A stretch of 64,000 nucleotides of DNA, taken from assembly GCF_000265205.3 (NCBI RefSeq), contig NC_018000.1:2232001-2296000 (forward strand), written 5' to 3'. The first letter of the stretch is position 1. Each line of letters opens with the position of its first letter. Source of the DNA: Sinorhizobium fredii USDA 257. GTDB taxonomy: Bacteria; Pseudomonadota; Alphaproteobacteria; Rhizobiales; Rhizobiaceae. The translations under genes were made by a program, and so were the position numbers. The notes beneath the pieces were generated by a model that was not told the DNA's origin, made no database searches, and worked only from the letters and a program-made list of their open reading frames with translations. Below are positions 23,497 to 31,520 of the stretch, piece after piece.

Positions 23497-24839
23497 ACAA
23501 GCATCTCCTGACCGATTCGGGCGACCTCATCCGGCGGCTGCGAGAGCGGGCGCTCGGCAGCGAAACACGGCCCGTGCATGGCCGTGTTCGCCGGATAACC
23601 GGCATCATCGTCCACGCGACTGCACCGATGGTGCGGATCGGCGAACTCTGCCATCTGAGGGACCCGGTTTCGGGCGCGACGGTACCGGCGGAGGTCGTCG
23701 GCTTCGAGGACGAGGAGGCCGTGCTGACGCCGATCGGCGATCTCGACGGCATGTCGACACGCGCCGAGGTCATCGCCACCGGGAAAACCCTGCAGATCCC
23801 GGTTTGCGACGACCTCCTCGGCCGGGTCCTGAACCCCTTGGGCGAATTTCTCGATTTCTCCGGCGACCGGACGCTCCCGCTCGTCACTGACACCTATTAT
23901 CCGACGCACCGGCCGCCGCCCCCCGCCCTTCACCGTGACCTGATCACCGAACCGCTGCAACTCGGCATTCGGGCGATCGACGGGTTGCTGACGGTGGCGC
24001 GCGGCCAACGCGTCGGCATCTTCGGCGAGCCGGGCGTCGGCAAATCCTCGCTGCTTTCCGCTATCGTCCGCGGCACCAAGGCCGACGTCATCATCATCGG
24101 TCTCATCGGTGAGCGTGGCCGCGAGGTGCGGGAATTCATCGAGGGACAGCTCGGCGAAGAGGGGCGCCGTCGCTCTGTCGTCGTGGTTGCGACCTCCGAC
24201 CGCCCGGCGATCGAGCGGGTGAAGGCCGCCTATGCCGCGACGGCGATCGCCGAATATTTCCGCGATCAGCGCCGCGACGTCCTGCTGCTGATGGACAGCG
24301 TCACCCGTTTCGCCCGTGCCCAGCGAGAGATCGGCCTGGCGGCCGGCGAGCCGCCGACGCGCCGCGGCTATCCGCCGTCGCTCTTCGCCGCCCTCCCGCG
24401 CCTCTTGGAGCGCGCCGGTCCGGGGCAAGGCGGCTCGATCACCGCCCTCTACACGGTATTGACCGAGGGCGACGGCACGCTGGACCCGGTTGCGGAGGAG
24501 ACGAAGGCCATTCTCGACGGGCACATCATGTTGAGTTCCGATCTCGCCGAGCGCAACTTCTTCCCGGCCATCGATATCTTGAAAAGCCGCAGCCGCCTGA
24601 TGGAAACCATCGCCAGCAGGACGCATCGGGACGATGCGGCCCGCATTCGTACGCTGCTTGCCCGTTTCGAAGAGATCGAACTTTTGCTGCGGGTCGGCGA
24701 ATACGAACGCGGCGCAGACGCCCTTTCGGATGAAGCGATCGACAAGCGCGACGCCATCGACGCTTTTCTGCGACAGGAGAGTGACGCGTTCTCGCCGCTG
24801 GAGGCGACCGTCGAGCAATTGAAGAGGTTGGCTGCGTGA
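23493..24839 (+). CDS. sctN: Type III secretion ATPase SctN
   Basis: 448 residues. Walker A is GIFGEPGVGKSSL near residue 175, Walker B is VLLLMDSVTRFARAQREIGLAAGEPPTRRGYPPS, a wording diagnostic for FliI/SctN ATPases, and the C-terminal domain includes LDGHIMLSSDLAERNFFPAIDIL. It forms the hexameric ATPase under the export gate and unfolds substrates. Overlaps with sctL and sctO show translational coupling. Confidence 0.97.
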   Translation: MNKHLLTDSGDLIRRLRERALGSETRPVHGRVRRITGIIVHATAPMVRIGELCHLRDPVSGATVPAEVVGFEDEEAVLTPIGDLDGMSTRAEVIATGKTLQIPVCDDLLGRVLNPLGEFLDFSGDRTLPLVTDTYYPTHRPPPPALHRDLITEPLQLGIRAIDGLLTVARGQRVGIFGEPGVGKSSLLSAIVRGTKADVIIIGLIGERGREVREFIEGQLGEEGRRRSVVVVATSDRPAIERVKAAYAATAIAEYFRDQRRDVLLLMDSVTRFARAQREIGLAAGEPPTRRGYPPSLFAALPRLLERAGPGQGGSITALYTVLTEGDGTLDPVAEETKAILDGHIMLSSDLAERNFFPAIDILKSRSRLMETIASRTHRDDAARIRTLLARFEEIELLLRVGEYERGADALSDEAIDKRDAIDAFLRQESDAFSPLEATVEQLKRLAA

Positions 24840-25318
24840 CCCGGAAAGGCGATTTGCGGCAGCTTGTCGAATTGAGGGCGATGCGGATGCGGCGGGCGGA
24901 GGAGCAGGCCCAGCGCCAGCACAATCGTCATGATCAAACCGTCCGAGCGCTGGAAGCGGCAAAGGCTGAAAACCTTGCCCACGATGAACAGCGCAGGCGG
25001 GAAGAGCAGGCCCTCTATTCCAATCTCGCTCAAGGGACCCTCGATCATCGCGACCTCGGACGATATCGGGGCGCGCTGTCCGACCTGGATCACCGCGCCC
25101 GTGATCTGGAGGAACGCATTCACGGCGCGGAGCGCCACGAAAGGCGGGAAAGCCGAAAAAGGGAAGAACTCGCCGCCGAATATCGACGGAAACAAAAACT
25201 GCACGACCGCATTCAGATCCTTGCCGAGGAGAAACAACGGAAGGCGACGAAGCGCGCCGACCTCATCAACGAGATCGAGGACGAAGAGGCGATCCGTCCA
25301 AAGGGCAGAAAGCGGTAG
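24836..25318 (+). CDS. sctO: Type III secretion stalk protein SctO (Y4yJ position)
   Basis: 160 residues, start GTG overlapping the sctN stop (GTGA). Very rich in Arg, Glu, Gln and predicted almost entirely as a coiled coil (e.g. RMRRAEEQAQRQHNRHDQTV, EERIHGAERHERRESRKREE), which is how SctO/FliJ stalks look. It connects the ATPase to SctV. Sequence conservation in this family is low; fold and position make the call. Confidence 0.85.
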   Translation: MTRKGDLRQLVELRAMRMRRAEEQAQRQHNRHDQTVRALEAAKAENLAHDEQRRREEQALYSNLAQGTLDHRDLGRYRGALSDLDHRARDLEERIHGAERHERRESRKREELAAEYRRKQKLHDRIQILAEEKQRKATKRADLINEIEDEEAIRPKGRKR

Positions 25319-25321
25319 ACG

Positions 25322-26368
25322 ATGAGGCTGTCGACCCAGACCCCGCCCGCCGCGGATATCCGCTCGCTCACGGAGGATCCCTCCTGGCTGCCGGAGGTCG
25401 CCGCGGCACAAATCGACCTCACCAACATGCTGTTGAGCATCCGGGGCGCCTTCCGGCTCTCGCTGCCGTCGGTCCATATTGACCTCGAACCCGGCGACAG
25501 TACGCGGCGCGTGATGGATCCGGTCCAGCTGGCGTTCCTGATCGGCGCCTCGCCGGGCCGATGGCTGATTCCCGCATCCGCGCTCGACCGGCTTTCAGCG
25601 CACCTCGGAGTAAGGGGAAGCCTCGTCAACTTCACCGCCCTGCAACGCAACATCCTCCTCGAGGAGGCTCTCGCCCCCGTGCTCGAGGAACTGGACAAGC
25701 GCATCGGAGAACCGTTGCGCCTGGAGCCGCCGGACGAGGCGGCCGACTATGCGATCAAGCTCCCCTGGACGATCGATAGCGGCGATTTTCCGCTCCCTGC
25801 CGAATTGCATTTGAGCGCCGCGGCGGCGTCGAAGATCGGAAAGGCCTTCGGCACCAGGACGAGTTTTTTGAACGAGTTCACTGATAATCTCGTCCAGCCG
25901 ATCCAGCTCCGCGCCGGCGGCCAGCAACTGACCCTCCGCGAGTTCAAGAGCCTTCGCCCCGGCGACATCGTCATGTGCGAGCAAGCGGACGAGCCGTTCG
26001 CCGTTCTTGGCAACCACCTCATCGCGCCTCTGCGCCGGAGCGAAGCCGGCCTCGCCTTCGCCTCCGGCTGGCAGCCACTGAAAACAAGTTGGGAATTCTC
26101 CGCCATGTCAAAGCAGGAAACGCCTTCGTCCGAAGAGCTCGAACCGCTCGCAGATCTGCCGATCGAGCTCGTCTTCGAGATCGGCCGCGCCGAATTCCCG
26201 CTGAAGGAAATCGCCAGGATGGGCGAGGGAACGGTGCTTCAAGCCAGCCCGAGCCTTTCAAGCCCCGTCAATATCCTGGCGAACGGGCGGCTGGTCGGGA
26301 AGGGTGAGTTGATCAGGATCGGCGAGGGCCTCGGCGTGCGCGTGGTGCGGCTTTCGACCGATGGGTGA
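25322..26368 (+). CDS. sctQ: Type III secretion cytoplasmic ring protein SctQ
   Basis: 348 residues. The C-terminal SpoA domain is evident from LADLPIELVFEIGRAEFPLK, EIARMGEGTVLQ and VNILANGRLVGKGELIRIGE GLGVRV, typical of SctQ/FliN. The protein forms the sorting-platform pods. Some SctQ genes have an internal start that makes a free SpoA fragment; an internal ATG at 26104 (MSKQETPSSEELEP) directly before this domain could serve, but I see only a weak ribosome site. It overlaps sctR by 8 bases. Confidence 0.93.
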   Translation: MRLSTQTPPAADIRSLTEDPSWLPEVAAAQIDLTNMLLSIRGAFRLSLPSVHIDLEPGDSTRRVMDPVQLAFLIGASPGRWLIPASALDRLSAHLGVRGSLVNFTALQRNILLEEALAPVLEELDKRIGEPLRLEPPDEAADYAIKLPWTIDSGDFPLPAELHLSAAAASKIGKAFGTRTSFLNEFTDNLVQPIQLRAGGQQLTLREFKSLRPGDIVMCEQADEPFAVLGNHLIAPLRRSEAGLAFASGWQPLKTSWEFSAMSKQETPSSEELEPLADLPIELVFEIGRAEFPLKEIARMGEGTVLQASPSLSSPVNILANGRLVGKGELIRIGEGLGVRVVRLSTDG

Positions 26369-27014
26369 GACGACCACCAATCTCATCCCGATCATCATCA
26401 TCGTCTCGACGATCGGGCTCATCCCGCTCGCCGTGGTGACGATGACCGGGTTCCTGAAAATCTCGATCGTCCTGTTTCTGATCCGCAACGCGCTCGGCAT
26501 CCAGCAATCGCCGCCCAATCTGGTGCTTTATGGCGTGGCGCTGATCCTCACCGTCTATGTGACGACGCCGCTCGTCGGTGAAATGTACCGGACGCTCTCG
26601 AGCGAACAGGTCGACGTGCAATCGATGGACAGCATGGTGCGGGCGGCCGATCAGCTCAGGGCGCCGCTGCAGGCGCACCTTACCCGCTACACGGATGAGA
26701 ACGAGCGCCAGTTCTTCCTGCAGGCAACCGAGCGCATCTGGTCGGAGGAAGCGAGAGCCTCGGTGAAGACCGACAGCCTGCTAATTCTCGTTCCCGCCTT
26801 CGTCAGTTCGGAGCTGACCCGCGCCTTCGAGATCGGCTTCCTGCTCTACCTGCCGTTCCTGGTGATCGATCTCATCGTCTCGACCGTGCTGATGGCAATG
26901 GGGATGATGATGGTCTCGCCGACGCTGATCTCCATTCCGCTGAAGATATTCCTCTTCGTCGCGGTCAACGGCTGGTCGCGGCTGATGCACGGCCTAATCC
27001 TGAGCTACGGGTAG
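26361..27014 (+). CDS. sctR: Type III secretion export apparatus protein SctR
   Basis: 217 residues with four membrane helices. Diagnostic patterns are MTGFLKISIVLFLIRNALGI, PPNLVLYGVALILTVYVTTP and LLILVPAFVSSELTRAFEIGF followed by LLYLPFLVIDLIVSTVLMAMGMMMVSP. It is the main component of the SctRST export gate. It is 8 bases into the end of sctQ and 5 bases before sctS. Confidence 0.97.
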   Translation: MGETTTNLIPIIIIVSTIGLIPLAVVTMTGFLKISIVLFLIRNALGIQQSPPNLVLYGVALILTVYVTTPLVGEMYRTLSSEQVDVQSMDSMVRAADQLRAPLQAHLTRYTDENERQFFLQATERIWSEEARASVKTDSLLILVPAFVSSELTRAFEIGFLLYLPFLVIDLIVSTVLMAMGMMMVSPTLISIPLKIFLFVAVNGWSRLMHGLILSYG

Positions 27015-27019
27015 CGTCG

Positions 27020-27289
27020 ATGGATCAAACCGCCTTCCTCGCCCAGATGCAGAAAGCGATGCTGACCGTGCTGATCGCCTCGGCCCCGGCGCTTGCCATC
27101 GCGATCGTCATCGGCGTCAGCGTCGGTCTCATCCAGGCGCTGACCCAGATCCAGGACCAGACGCTCCCGCAGGCCGTCAAGCTGGTCGCCGTGATGCTGG
27201 CCCTGGTCGTTCTCGGACCGGTGCTTGCCGTCCAGGTCGCCAATTTCGCCAGCAACACGCTCGACATCTTTCCGGCCTTGACGCGATAG
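27020..27289 (+). CDS. sctS: Type III secretion export apparatus protein SctS
   Basis: 89 residues, two membrane helices, with the family core IGVSVGLIQALTQIQDQTLPQAVKLVAVML. It wraps around the SctR core in the export gate. Tight spacing to sctR (5 bases) and sctT (9 bases) supports a single transcript. Confidence 0.96.
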   Translation: MDQTAFLAQMQKAMLTVLIASAPALAIAIVIGVSVGLIQALTQIQDQTLPQAVKLVAVMLALVVLGPVLAVQVANFASNTLDIFPALTR

Positions 27290-27298
27290 GGGAGCGGC

Positions 27299-28120
27299 GT
27301 GGACTTCCTCTCCGCCACGTCCTCGCTGTTCGACGTCGTCTACCCAGTGCTCGCCGGCACCGCGATCGCGATGGCTCGCGCCCTCGGCATGATCGTCATC
27401 ACCCCGGCTTTCGTGCGGCTCGGGCTTACCGGACTGATCCGCTCGGGCGTGGCCATCGCCATCGCCCTGCCGCTGATACCGAGCTTCACGGCGACGCTCG
27501 CGGAGGGGCAGAGCTTCTCGACCCTGGTGATGACCGGCCTGATCCTAAAGGAAATCATTCTCGGGCTCATCATCGGCGTGGTGCTCGGCATTCCGTTCTG
27601 GGCCGCGGAAGTCGCCGGCGATCTCGTCGACCTGCAACGCGGCTCGACATCGGCGCAGCTCGTCGATCCGCTGCAGGCGACGGAAACCAGCATCGCCGGA
27701 ACTTTCTTCGTTCTGACGCTGGTCGCCCTATTCTTCAAGTCAGGCGGCTTTTCCCTGCTCGCCGAAACCTATTACCGAAGCTACGAGGTCTGGCCTGTCA
27801 CTAGTTTCGCACCAAGCCTCGGTTTCGGCGCAGCCGAGGCCGTGCTCGCCATTCTGGACCGGGTCATGCAAATCGGCGTTCTCCTGATTGCGCCGATCGT
27901 GCTCGCTCTGCTCATTGCCGATCTGATGCTTGCATACCTGTCACGCATGTCGCCCCAGTTGCATGTCTTCGATCTGTCGCTGGCGATCAAGAACCTGCTC
28001 TTCGCGATCCTGATCGTGCTCTATCTCAACTATCTCCTGCAATACATGGTTGCGGAGCTCGCCATCCTGAAAGAGGCCCCGGCAATGCTGCGCGGCCTCC
28101 TCGGGACGACGCCTGAATAA
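27299..28120 (+). CDS. sctT: Type III secretion export apparatus protein SctT
   Basis: 273 residues, GTG start with GGGGAGCGGC just upstream. Multiple membrane helices and the family patterns RALGMIVITPAFVRLGLTGLIRSGVAIAIALPL and FWAAEVAGDLVDLQRGSTSAQLVDPLQATETS, the FliR/SctT signature. It is the last core gene of the rightward operon; in classic rhizobial clusters sctU follows here, but in this locus sctU is at 11.96-13.0 kb on the other strand. Confidence 0.96.
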   Translation: MDFLSATSSLFDVVYPVLAGTAIAMARALGMIVITPAFVRLGLTGLIRSGVAIAIALPLIPSFTATLAEGQSFSTLVMTGLILKEIILGLIIGVVLGIPFWAAEVAGDLVDLQRGSTSAQLVDPLQATETSIAGTFFVLTLVALFFKSGGFSLLAETYYRSYEVWPVTSFAPSLGFGAAEAVLAILDRVMQIGVLLIAPIVLALLIADLMLAYLSRMSPQLHVFDLSLAIKNLLFAILIVLYLNYLLQYMVAELAILKEAPAMLRGLLGTTPE

Positions 28121-28307
28121 GGCTTCGCGCCGGCCCACAAAATCCAGTCCCTGTCATCAAACCATTAAGCAGGCCCGCCATAGTGGCCCGCGCGCGCTGG
28201 CGCGCAACCGACCAGCGTCTTGATTTCAGAGACCATTCTTCGCTTTCCGCGCCATTCGCCGGATGTGCACCTCTCGCGCGCCGCATAGAGCCGAGGAGAC
28301 CCCGCCC

Positions 28308-31300
28308 ATGTCCTATCGCATCGATATCGACGGCAAGAACCGCTACGACGCAAACGGCGGTCGCGCAACGTCCGTCTCCGAAGAGCAGCGGCGCTTCTTC
28401 ATTGAGCAGATCAACCAGGCCGTGCGCGAGCGGGCCGAGGCCGGTGGGCCGAGGACGATCGATCCTCTTACCGAGAAGGCGATCGTCGTCGAGAAGGGCG
28501 ACAGTCTTTCGGAGATCGCTGAGGAGAACCATGTCAGCCTGGACGACCTCATGGCCGCCAACCGCATCAAGCTGACGGCGAACTCGGCGGCGATCGACCC
28601 CAATGACGTGGTGATCGTGCCGCTCGCCTCGCCCGTGCTTGTCGCGCAAGGCCCGGTGGACGGCAAGGGCGTGCCCAAGGGCGAGGCTGCGTTCATCGAT
28701 GATCTCTATGGCCGCGGCAACAAGCTCGCCTATGCCGACGACCCTTCGAAGATCGACTATGCCGCCGAAGGCAAGGACATGCAGCGCAACGTCCGAGCCT
28801 ATCTCGACAACCTGCCCAAGGCGGAGCGACAGGCCGCAGCCCTCAGGCTGATCAACAGCGATTGGCTGGATGCAGGTCCCGCCGGCAATGCCGTCAAGGC
28901 GGCGATCGAGGAGCGCGGTCTGAAGACGGACGAAGATTCGGTGATAGCGGACGGGATCTATGATCGAGGCAACCGCATCCAATATTCCGACGACCCGAAG
29001 ATAGACTATCAGGCGGAAACGGGCGAGATCACCAAGGACGTCAGAAGCTATATCGAGAAGCTACCGGAGAAGGAGCGATCCGAGACGCTGCAGCGCCTCT
29101 ATGACCGTGACTGGACCGATGCGGCGCCGGCGCAAAAGGCAATTGAAGACGCTGCAAAGGCGCTGAATGTCAGCTTGCGGCCGTCGATCCACGCCGGTGT
29201 CGACCTTGAAGCCAAGGCACGCGGCATTATCGACAACGCGAACGCCGCCGGCGGGCCAGACGAGGCGTTCCGCAAGCTCGCTTCGGCCTACAGGTCGGCA
29301 ACGCCGGAGGTCCAGCTCGTCCTCCTGGGCTCCGAAGATGCGAAGGCCCTAATCGACAAGGCTGCGAACTGGGCATCGAAGCCGCTCGCCGATTATCAGC
29401 CAGAGCAGGCTTTGAGCGATCAGGGCGATGCCGCGACGACGATGAGCAATCTCGAGCGGCTGACGGCCGGCGCCGATCCGCGACTGGCCGTGGATCTCGT
29501 TTCCTCTGCCATGCCGACCATCGAAGCCGCAAACACGAGGAAGCAGGAAAAGATCGGCGGCGATCTGATCGGAATGAACGCCCAGGCGAACATGATGGCG
29601 ATCATCGACCGCATCGGCGACAGTCCGGGTGCCGATCAGATCGTCGAGCGCTTTGCCGAGATCGGTGGCTACCACCCGAACTCCGTCCCTGTGGCGATCA
29701 GCAACGGCTCCCGCCTCGACTATCCGATCGCTGTCGGCGCCAAGAGTGCGGCGGCCTCACCCGACTTCGTCGTCGAGAACATCGTTCCAAACGTCAAGCA
29801 ATATGCCTCGGCCAAGGTCAACCAGGACGTCATCGCCTATTCGGCGCATATGCAGGAGCTTCAGTGGCTGGTTTCCAACCACGGAGGGACAATGACCCGC
29901 GAGCAGCTCACCAAGGCGGTCGAAGACTACAAGAAGGAAAAAGGCCCAGAATGGGCCAAAACGGAGCAGCGCCTGGAAGACAACATCGCCGCGAGCGGCG
30001 AAAAATTGCTGCATCAACTGACGGCGCTCGGCAATCTACCGCCGGAACTGGCCTCACAGCAGCAAGCCGTCAACGACGAGATCGGCAAGATCCTGTCGGA
30101 CGAAAAGACTGCGATGGCCATCGAGATCGCCATGAAGAAGGATCCAGCACTCATAGACAATCCGGCCGTTCTGAACCTGATGGGCTACCAAGCCCGCCTG
30201 ACCGACCGGGGCAGAAAGCTCGCCGAAGAGGCAACAACCCAGATCATCCGCCACAAGGTCCTGCCGTCGTTCACCGAGCTGCAGTCCGGCGGCCCGGCAG
30301 CCCTCGGCAAAGCCAGGGCCAGCCTAGAGGAGCTTAAGGACGGCAAACTCTCGCAGATGCTCGGCATTCCCAAGGCCGACATGGATCGGGCGATCGACGC
30401 AGTCGGCAAGTCCTTGCCCGAACCGGGCGAGACGGTCGAGCAATCCCGAGCAAAGATGGCCACCATCAACGGCGATCTGAACGATCTCAAGAGTTCTAGC
30501 GGCGTCAGGTCCTTCGCCAACACGACCGGACCGGGTCAGATGCTCCGCCTGATCGGCGTTGCGGCCACCGGAGCGAGCATTTCAAATTCGGCGACCGTGG
30601 CGCAGAACAACCCCACGCTCAGAAACAATCTGAAAGTGGTGATCGATGCGGTCGGGCTCGGCCAGCGAACGGTGGAGATACTCGGCGGAATGGACCACCT
30701 CAACGCCGACTCCGCCGCCGTCAAGCATTTCGGCAGCAGCAGCCGGCCGGCCGTCAAGTTTCTCGGCGCGCTGAGCGGCGGCTTCGATGCCTGGGTCGCC
30801 TTCGACTACTTCAAGGCCGGCGACCCGCTGATGGCCAGCCTTTCGGCCGCGGCGGCGGGTGGAACCATCATGGCGGCGCTCGGAACCGGTACGATGTTCG
30901 GCCCGGCCGGGCTCGTCATCGTCGGCGCCGCGGTGATCGGCCAGATGATCGTTACCAACACGCGCGATTCGAACAAATACATGACCGACACCTCAAAGCG
31001 TTTCCTCGCCCATTCCGACCTCAACGAAACCGCCGCCGGCGCGCTCGTCGACCAGAGCGGCGATGGCCATAGCCCGGTGCCGATCCTCGCCAGATACGCG
31101 GAACTCAAGGGCTATCGTCTCGACCAGCCGGCCGACCGCCAGCAGTTCATCGACTGGCTGAACGGCCTTCCGAAGGAAGGGCTGGAGACGTTGCGCGACA
31201 ATCTGCACCATACGCTCGATGCGTTCGGCGGCGACCGGGCGAAATTGGCTGCGAGCGCCGGTTCGGACGAAAGCTACACGGACACGACACGTCTGAACGA

Positions 31301-31433
31301 GCGCTATGTCAGCGGGCAGGTCTATATACCGAGCCTCGCCGACAAAATCAGAAACGGCGATGCCGCTCCTGCGTCGGCAAAACAGATCGATGTGGTCCTC
31401 GCAGAATTGGGAATTGGAATTCCGGTGGCCTGA
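28308..31433 (+). CDS. Large LysM-containing protein, candidate secreted translocator or effector A
   Basis: 1041 residues from the ATG at 28308 (CCGAGGAGAC upstream). There is no signal peptide. A LysM-like module covers about residues 58-107 (IVVEKGDSLSEIAEENHVSL to VVIVPL). Residues 129-212 and 213-289 are a tandem repeat (FIDDLYGRGNKLAYADDPSK versus IADGIYDRGNRIQYSDDPKI). The middle is helical and polar. Near the C-terminus are hydrophobic segments (AAAAGGTIMAALGTGTMFG, PAGLVIVGAAVIGQMIV) followed by DQSGDGHSPVPILARYAELKG. It starts 187 bases after sctT and shares its layout with the convergent gene. That layout suits a type III translocator or large effector; this is inference. Confidence 0.8.
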   Translation: MSYRIDIDGKNRYDANGGRATSVSEEQRRFFIEQINQAVRERAEAGGPRTIDPLTEKAIVVEKGDSLSEIAEENHVSLDDLMAANRIKLTANSAAIDPNDVVIVPLASPVLVAQGPVDGKGVPKGEAAFIDDLYGRGNKLAYADDPSKIDYAAEGKDMQRNVRAYLDNLPKAERQAAALRLINSDWLDAGPAGNAVKAAIEERGLKTDEDSVIADGIYDRGNRIQYSDDPKIDYQAETGEITKDVRSYIEKLPEKERSETLQRLYDRDWTDAAPAQKAIEDAAKALNVSLRPSIHAGVDLEAKARGIIDNANAAGGPDEAFRKLASAYRSATPEVQLVLLGSEDAKALIDKAANWASKPLADYQPEQALSDQGDAATTMSNLERLTAGADPRLAVDLVSSAMPTIEAANTRKQEKIGGDLIGMNAQANMMAIIDRIGDSPGADQIVERFAEIGGYHPNSVPVAISNGSRLDYPIAVGAKSAAASPDFVVENIVPNVKQYASAKVNQDVIAYSAHMQELQWLVSNHGGTMTREQLTKAVEDYKKEKGPEWAKTEQRLEDNIAASGEKLLHQLTALGNLPPELASQQQAVNDEIGKILSDEKTAMAIEIAMKKDPALIDNPAVLNLMGYQARLTDRGRKLAEEATTQIIRHKVLPSFTELQSGGPAALGKARASLEELKDGKLSQMLGIPKADMDRAIDAVGKSLPEPGETVEQSRAKMATINGDLNDLKSSSGVRSFANTTGPGQMLRLIGVAATGASISNSATVAQNNPTLRNNLKVVIDAVGLGQRTVEILGGMDHLNADSAAVKHFGSSSRPAVKFLGALSGGFDAWVAFDYFKAGDPLMASLSAAAAGGTIMAALGTGTMFGPAGLVIVGAAVIGQMIVTNTRDSNKYMTDTSKRFLAHSDLNETAAGALVDQSGDGHSPVPILARYAELKGYRLDQPADRQQFIDWLNGLPKEGLETLRDNLHHTLDAFGGDRAKLAASAGSDESYTDTTRLNERYVSGQVYIPSLADKIRNGDAAPASAKQIDVVLAELGIGIPVA

Positions 31434-31454
31434 AGTCTCGTTTCTTTGGATCGA

Positions 31455-31482
31455 GGGGCGCCGTCAGGCTGGACGGCGCCCC
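31455..31482 (+). terminator. Terminator-like hairpin between the two large convergent genes
   Basis: Perfect 11-bp arms GGGGCGCCGTC / GACGGCGCCCC around a 6-base loop, 21 bases after the stop of the 1041-residue protein gene. Only a short TT follows, so it may act bidirectionally for the two convergent genes. Confidence 0.65.
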
Positions 31483-31520
31483 TTGGGACAATATGGCGGT
31501 CACTGCAAATACAAAAAGCA

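Noticed and set aside
26104..26368. A separate SctQ C-terminal product from an internal start
   Set aside because: An internal ATG exists before the SpoA domain but the ribosome site is weak; only mentioned within the sctQ entry.
11958..28120. A flagellar cluster
   Set aside because: There are SctD with FHA, a secretin, SctJ with a lipobox and SctX/Y-like genes, and no flagellin, hook, rod or motor genes.
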